Source of the DNA: Welwitschia mirabilis
Taxonomy: Eukaryota; Gnetophyta; Gnetopsida; Welwitschiales
Direction: 5' to 3'
Length of the DNA: 24,900 nt
Assembly: GCA_051453625.1 (NCBI GenBank)
Contig: JBOZIK010000001.1
Span: forward strand, 82,717,459-82,742,358
Shown: positions 20,162 to 24,900 of the stretch, piece after piece
Layout of the letters: every line of letters starts with the position of its first letter
Position numbering within the stretch: position 1 is the first letter of the stretch
The notes under the pieces: model-generated
Database searches by the model: none
Told to the model about the DNA's origin: nothing
Seen by the model: the letters and a program-made list of their open reading frames with translations, nothing else
Position numbers and translations under genes: made by a program

Positions 20162-21816
20162 AGGAAAATGAAATATTGATCTTGCTCTTTATATTTTATG
20201 CTTAAAGAAAAATACATGATCACCATGATGTCCTACTACATTAGGGTAAATTTTTCCAAGAGGAACCTTTGGCAATGTTAGTAGCTATAAGAACTTCAAT
20301 AGGAGGTTAGTTGGTTATGCTTAGTAGGTCCTTACTTCTCTGACTATGGTTGCACTCCCCTTATCATAAAAAATTTGTAATAAACGTTGAGGCTATGTAT
20401 TATTGATGTTCTGGGTATGAGTTATTGCTTGTTTTTTAGACTCTTAGTACTTCCACATGATCATTTTACTTTTGAGTATTTGATTGTATTTGTGAGGTGT
20501 AAGCAAGTGAGTTTATTTTTGAGTATCTTTTGATCTTATCATTCATTGTTCTAAGTACTTAAGTTTTGGTATCATCATAATCACTACTTTTTTGAGTGGA
20601 ACTTTATAGATTTTATATATTTTTATCATACATTTTTACTAAGATGGCTTTATAATGTCTTCCTTAGGCGTTTGCTAGATTAGAATTTAGAATGGCTAAG
20701 CAATCGTTTCCTCATCCCTTATGTTCATTTTTGTTCTACTTTTCTTTAGTTTTTTTAGTTTATTATTTTAAAGTCATTTCCACATTATCTCATCTTTGCA
20801 TAAGACCTTATCATTTAGTAGTTTTCTTGATGTTTGCTTATGCAATATTCTTTATATTTAGCTTTTGAATTTATTATAACATCTTTTATGTTTTATAGTT
20901 TTTATGACATTTATTGTACCTTTTAGAGTTCTATGCTTTATCTTATTTTAACTTTTTAGTTCAAGCACATTTATTTAGTTTTTAATATTAGTTCTTAGCC
21001 TAGTTAGTTAATTTTTTAAGCTATACTTTTCTTTTAGTTTTTAGTTTTTTATATTTCATCCTGATTTTTATGAATTTCATTTTTATTAGCTTATATCTTT
21101 ATTTTTATTTAAAAAAATTTCATAGTCCCATTGTCCTCATGGTCATCTAGATGATATCGGATAGGTGACGGGCTAATATTTTCTTAAAAGTCATCTTAAG
21201 ACTGCCTTTTAAATAATGTGACTAGACGATACTCTAATAAAGCTATAGCCCAAACCATTTTTTATCATTTCTTTTAATTTTCTTATCATTTTCGCCCATT
21301 GGTTTGAGAGACCATGACCCCCAAACCTTGCTAGTACTTTGGATTTTATCCTGCTCAATTTCATGTTTAAATTTCCAAGTTTAATGTTAATTTCTCAACA
21401 TGAGGTATGTTTTTCTCTTCTTTTTGTTTTTCAATTTTTTCTCCCATTTTCAGCCTTTTGAGATGTAGTTTTTACATATATTTATCAGTTTCTAAGGCTC
21501 TTTGATTTGGAACTTATCGATTTGATTAATTACTTTCTATTTTAAAAGTTATAATTAGTTATGCATTTTATGAGAAAACTTTAACTTTCTATCTTTCGCA
21601 CTCATTTTCTCACAAACCATAGGTTAAAATTTTTTTTTTTAAGAGAAAATTGATTAGTTAGATGTGTTATATGATTCTAATAGATTAGATTTTTCATTTG
21701 AGTAGTTTGAAGTTGTACCATATATGAGGCTTATTTAAAAAAACTACTTTTTCATTTTTGCATGTTTTGTAATCTTCTTTTTATGACTTGATAATATGAA
21801 ATGTATAGATACATTT

Positions 21817-21831
21817 AAGGGAGGGGAAGGA
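21817..21831 (+). other. Second purine tract, upstream of the 3' ORF
   Basis: AAGGGAGGGGAAGGA is an uninterrupted 15-base purine run in T-rich surroundings, 130 bp before the ORF at 21962. A further TATTGGGGGTTG lies near 21866. Plant Athila/Tat elements often have a G-rich purine motif after pol. It could be an additional plus-strand primer or a relic of an older 3' end. No LTR starts after it. Confidence 0.4.
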
Positions 21832-21961
21832 TGCATTTTCATCATTTTTTCTATTTTTTAATCAATATTGGGGGTTGTTATTAAATATCCACATAATGTA
21901 TTTGACTTATTATCCAATTTAGTGTAATGTTTCTACATTTTTGTTATTGAGTAGACCACAT

Positions 21962-22624
21962 ATGCATAGAGATAAATTAGTTAAGGCTAAGGCCAAGGCT
22001 ATAGAGTAGGAGGTATACAATTTAGTACCTTCAGAGGTTAAGCATGTAGAGCCTGTACATCTTTCACCTAGACACGGTAGATCATTGATCATACAGATAC
22101 CTACCATCTGTGTTGAGTAATATTTTGGAGACTTTATGAGCTATATAGCACTTGAAATTGATTAAAAAATCTTAGATCTCTAGTTAAAATGGATTTTGGA
22201 TGCACATGAGTTATATTATATAATAAATATAAGAGAGTTCTATGATATCATATATATTAAGCATTGTTCAGACTTTTATGATCATCTAGATGACATGATT
22301 ATAGCTTATATTTAGGATCATAAGATTACTATACTTCCATCCTATATCATAATAGTTACAAATCTAGATGGTATTTGGCATTTACATATTCCTTTAGCTA
22401 GAGGAAATGAGGAGTGCCATGCATATGGTACTGCATTAGATATTCCAATAGATTTGATGATAGATGGGTAGGACATTATTATCTCCTAGTTGATCCTACA
22501 TATAGGGTGCTTTATAAATGACTAATCCACTACATTATCCCATTATTTCATAATAATTATGCTATGATTATGTATTTGTAAATATTGGTAGCTTTCAAAT
22601 CGGGAGAACAAGTGGATCTATTGA
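21962..22624 (+). pseudogene. 3' ORF next to the polypurine tract, unknown function
   Basis: From ATG at 21962 one frame runs 220 codons to TGA at 22622-22624 without any frameshift, but with ten internal stops: six TAG, three TAA, one TGA. It starts MHRDKLVKAKAKAIE, basic then acidic. PSEVKHVEPVHLSPRHGRS follows, then IPTICVE, YFGDFMSYIALEID, LKWILDAHELYYIINIREFY, DFYDHLDDMIIAY, HKITILPSY, LDGIWHLHIPLARGNEECHA and YGTALDIPIDLMIDG. It looks globular, with no signal peptide or clear membrane segment. It sits where Athila elements carry an env-like gene, but I recognise no env feature and no family. Clustering of stops at TAA/TAG suggests former Gln or Trp codons. The opposite-strand 62-codon ORF at 21919-22107 is its shadow. 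Confidence 0.6.
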
Positions 22625-22633
22625 TGTTTATTT

Positions 22634-22642
22634 GGAGGAGAT
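22634..22642 (+). other. Polypurine tract
   Basis: GGAGGAGA lies 9 bp after the 3' ORF stop and 1 bp before the LTR's TGTTATGAC start. This is the normal position for the primer of plus-strand synthesis, and it marks the sequence to its left as the 3' end of an internal region. Confidence 0.65.
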
Positions 22643-23856
22643 TGTTATGACAATAACTTATGTGTATTTGATAGGGTATTTTGAATTGTTTTGCAGATAA
22701 ACTAATAGATAATTGATTAGTTCCTATGACATTTAAGAATCAAGGAGCACAAGATAAAAACATACAATTTATTAGATAATTCACAAGCATTTCATGTAGA
22801 TAAGGATAAATTATATTTTCAGATAACTATTCTTGAAAACAACAAAAGATCATACTGACTAAAGATGAAGAAAAGACTATCATCCCCTCTGTCGTCCACA
22901 TGACAGATAGGACGACAACCCCAATTGAGTGACAAATAGACTTCTTTCCAAATAACTTTTAGATAAACTGAATACTTCTGTACTAGATACCATCGTCCAT
23001 CTAATCATCTAGATGACATTAGTAGACAACATCTTGAGAATCAGTTGATGATAGTTTGCATGCAGTTAGAGGAGGAGATAAACTAAAGCAGAACCAAAGT
23101 TCCAATCATCTATCCTTATTATCTCCTCCATCATTCAGACGATCATAGAGGTGACACTGTTCTTTCACAGTTTTATAGAATGTTTTCTTGAGTTGTTGCC
23201 TTTTTATTGCGACTTTATTATGCATGTTAGCTAGGGTTTCTCCTTTACTTTTCTGTCAGTTCCCCTTCCCTTTCTATCTATAAATAAAAGTATTCCTCTT
23301 GATCTTTAATCATCTTCAATAGTAACTGATATTCTCGTGACAAGAGATCTTAAGACCGGAGAATTATCTTATAATCTAGAGAGATGTTACCTTAGTGTTG
23401 GGCAGCGTATCCTTCATTGAACAATGACTACTTTGTAAAACAGATGTTATTTATGCTTTTTAATATGAATTATCCTTTTTGTCAATAATTACAGGAACTT
23501 ATCCCTCATAGTTTATATTGTTTAAGATTTATGATAAGTTTCTTTAATTATATAGATTATAAAGGCAGCTTTTATTAAGGTTGAGCTTGATTAGATTAGG
23601 TGCATCACTGTTTCTTTTCATAAATTAGTTTTGCATCATTATTTTAATTTCATGCATTGCATTTTAATTTAGTAGATTAACGTTACATATTTATTTCTTG
23701 AAATAAACTCTTTATTATCCATACCATTGGCCTTCAATAGAATTACGACATTCAGATCACTCCGTTTAAACTAGCATGCTATATTTGTACATTTTATTTG
23801 TAATTAACAGGATTTAAATCAAGGTGTAAAACATTGCATAAATTTGCACCACAACA
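22643..23856 (+). mobile_element. Gypsy LTR shared between two internal regions
   Basis: It runs from TGTTATGACAATAAC to TTTGCACCACAACA (1214 bp) and is the least decayed LTR here. It contains CCTCTGTCGTCCACATGACA near 22889, CATCTAGATG at 23006-23015, CATTCAGACGATCAT near 23131, a TATA box, and a GAATTACGACATTCAGATC block near 23740. A polypurine tract precedes it (3' LTR character) and a PBS with leader and gag follow (5' LTR character), so it sits between two internal regions, as in tandem elements. It is too diverged from the LTR at 12110 to be an ordinary same-age pair with it. Confidence 0.85.
23279..23287 (+). promoter_or_regulatory. TATA box of the LTR promoter
   Basis: TATAAATAA follows a pyrimidine-rich CCCCTTCCCTTTC stretch about 570 bp before the LTR end. 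This is a plausible RNA polymerase II core promoter, with transcription expected roughly 30 bp downstream (U3/R border). The matching place in the LTR at 12110 is mutated. Confidence 0.55.
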
Positions 23857-23876
23857 AATTGGCACCGTTGCCTAGG
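23857..23876 (+). other. Primer-binding site, tRNA-Asp type
   Basis: AATTGGCACCGTTGCCTAGG directly follows the LTR end. TGGCACCGTTGCC differs by one base from the TGGCGCCGTTGCC site used by Athila/Tat-type plant elements, assigned to tRNA-Asp from family knowledge. It is the best-preserved PBS in the window. Confidence 0.8.
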
Positions 23877-24328
23877 AAGGCTACTTGAAAATCGAGAGTT
23901 GTTGTTACTTAAGTGGATATTCTAGATATTTGCTGTAGTAGCATTATACTAGTACTTTGTAAGTATTTTATTTCAGTTTTTAACTTTTTACTAACTACTG
24001 ATGTATCCTTCATCATCCAGATGTCAAAGTCAGATACTAATCCCTGTTCTGCTTTCCCTCGTTTTATGGATATCTGTGTTTTTTATCTCTATCATCTAGG
24101 TTATCATCTGGACGACATATAGGACAACACCTTCTAAGACCCTAAAACTGAATGGTAAAAATAGAGAAAGGTAAAAAATACCAGAGAAAGTGACAATTCA
24201 TTGCAAAAAATATTTGAGAAGGTTTTCTAAATTTTAAAATTGAAAATCAAAATAGCCCAGGTATGCAAACATTAAATTTTCCTTAAATTTTTTATTTCAA
24301 TTCTATAAAAGAAACTGATACTAATACC
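23877..24328 (+). other. 5' leader with paired motif modules
   Basis: This untranslated leader contains CATCATCCAGATGTC near 24011, and TATCATCTAGG followed by TATCATCTGGACGAC near 24092-24116, then ATATAGGACAACACC. These correspond one-to-one with the modules in the leader at 13224, here with more C and G retained, showing the likely ancestral CGTCCAGACG form. The 69-codon ORF at 23913 runs through the modules and is not a gene. Confidence 0.6.
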
Positions 24329-24900
24329 ATGTCGATCTCTTATCAAAAATAACCTATCTCATCAAATCCACCACCTATCATTAGAATGATTACTCTTACT
24401 CCTCCTCAACTAAATACTCGTGTGACTCTGAGAGATCTCATAGTAAATAAAAGAATTAAAATTCAAAACCCTTTTGACTTATCTCCTGGCGACGATGTAA
24501 AACTTAAAAACCTAAATGCTTATCCTACCTTTAGAGGAGACCCTGATGAAGACCCTCTATAATACATCGCTGAAATTGAACAACTCATCCTTACATCTGG
24601 TAATTATAAGAAATGCATAACTGATAGAACTTACATGATCATCTTTCTCATGACTTTGCGAGATAAGGCTAAACTTTAGCTTAGACAATTCCTCATAAAA
24701 GCCTAAAATCTTAGAGCCAAGTTTAAAAGGCCTTTATCAAAAGATTTATAAATAAAACCATCATCCGGAAATGTAAGAAAGAAGTTACAAACTTTTAACA
24801 ACTACCTAATGAAGACTATGCTTTTGCTTGTGAGAGATTCTTCATAGCTTTACACTCAAACCCAATAGATGCCTTTTCTGAGGTAGAATTAATAGACTAT
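24329..24900 (+). pseudogene. Gag, partial, of the second Gypsy element
   Basis: ATG at 24329 (MSISYQK) opens a frame that reads through about 128 codons to near 24715, with stops only at 24350, 24560, 24677 and 24704 (all TAA/TAG). It holds LRDLIVNKRIKIQNPFDLS, GDDVKLKNLNAYPTFRGDPD, EDPL-stop-YIAEIEQLIL, a DRTYMIIFLMTLRDKAKL stretch and, after a frameshift near 24720, KAFIKRFINKTIIRKCKK, then HSNPIDAF at the window edge. It aligns with the gags at 13895 and 6690 and is the freshest. Capsid function is inferred from the family. It continues beyond the window. Confidence 0.85.

Larger units (their letters stand above)
19903..21961 (+). other. Long noncoding stretch between pol and the 3' ORF
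   Basis: There is no gene in about 2 kb. The content is T-rich, with TTTTAGTTT-type repeats near 20740-21060. Near 19945 there is a short inverted repeat ATTGGGT-TC-ACCCAAT. A CATCTAGATG motif at 21144-21153 is followed by CGGATAGGTGACGG and, near 21222, by ACTAGACGATAC, both echoing the motif modules of the LTRs and leaders. Athila/Tat-type elements often have a long untranslated region at this point. A spliced message would be needed to express the ORF at 21962 if this was once transcribed from the LTR. Confidence 0.5.

Noticed and set aside
12110-23856. A single complete element with LTRs at 12110 and 22643 as its pair
   Set aside because: The two LTRs are far more diverged than the fresher right-hand LTR and gag would suggest, and a gap separates pol from the 3' region. 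Kept as an open possibility only.
16740-24710. A variant genetic code with TAA/TAG read as Gln
   Set aside because: TAA/TAG often stand where Gln is expected, but Trp positions are also hit (TGG to TAG), frameshifts are frequent, catalytic residues are lost, and CAA/CAG codons are still used. Decay explains all of this.

Overview
The window looks like gene-poor, repeat-dense nuclear DNA of a vascular plant with a large genome. It is AT-rich, has no intact open reading frame longer than about 80 codons, and is built almost entirely from decayed LTR retrotransposons nested in one another. The best-preserved family is Ty3/Gypsy, nearest the Athila/Tat side by sight: a gag with a C-x4-GH-x4-C knuckle remnant, an RPQG...LRSG-like linker, protease, reverse transcriptase, RNase H and integrase in Gypsy order, a primer-binding site matching the TGGCGCCGTTGCC (tRNA-Asp type) class, and an extra ORF between pol and the 3' LTR. 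No host gene, rRNA, tRNA or CRISPR array was found. The species cannot be named from this sequence.

Layout. 1-77 is the start of a minus-strand Gypsy LTR abutting the 3' half of a related plus-strand LTR (78-597). 598-1190 is probably old leader sequence with a duplicated block. About 1190-2370 is a possible minus-strand Copia-type LTR, followed by an AT/CA microsatellite. 3100-4890 (minus strand) holds a broken, probably intron-containing gene resembling plant transposon-associated proteins, with a cluster of AGAYGTCT octamers upstream. 5900-8545 is the 5' end of a minus-strand Gypsy element (LTR, PBS, leader, gag). 8915-10135 is a plus-strand integrase remnant followed by about six and a quarter copies of a roughly 285-bp tandem repeat, cut off by the next LTR at 12110. 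12110-19286 is a plus-strand element with LTR, PBS, leader, gag and pol. After a 616-bp assembly gap come a long noncoding stretch, a 220-codon ORF-like region (21962-22624), a polypurine tract and a second LTR (22643-23856). That LTR is followed directly by its own PBS, leader and a fresher gag running off the end, so it sits between two internal regions.

How the parts relate. Each element once carried gag (capsid and RNA packaging), protease, reverse transcriptase/RNase H (replication primed at the PBS and polypurine tract) and integrase. All copies are dead by frameshifts, lost catalytic residues and many in-frame stops. The stops lie mostly where the families have Gln or Trp (TAA/TAG from CAA/CAG/TGG), as expected from C-to-T decay of methylated DNA.

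Most notable: (1) a palindromic CATCTAGATG motif and longer paired versions recurring in LTRs, leaders and the 3' region of this family; (2) the 220-codon ORF next to the 3' polypurine tract, with no frameshift but ten stops, nine of them TAA/TAG; (3) the tandem-repeat array downstream of an integrase; (4) the minus-strand intron-bearing transposon-associated gene with its flanking octamers.
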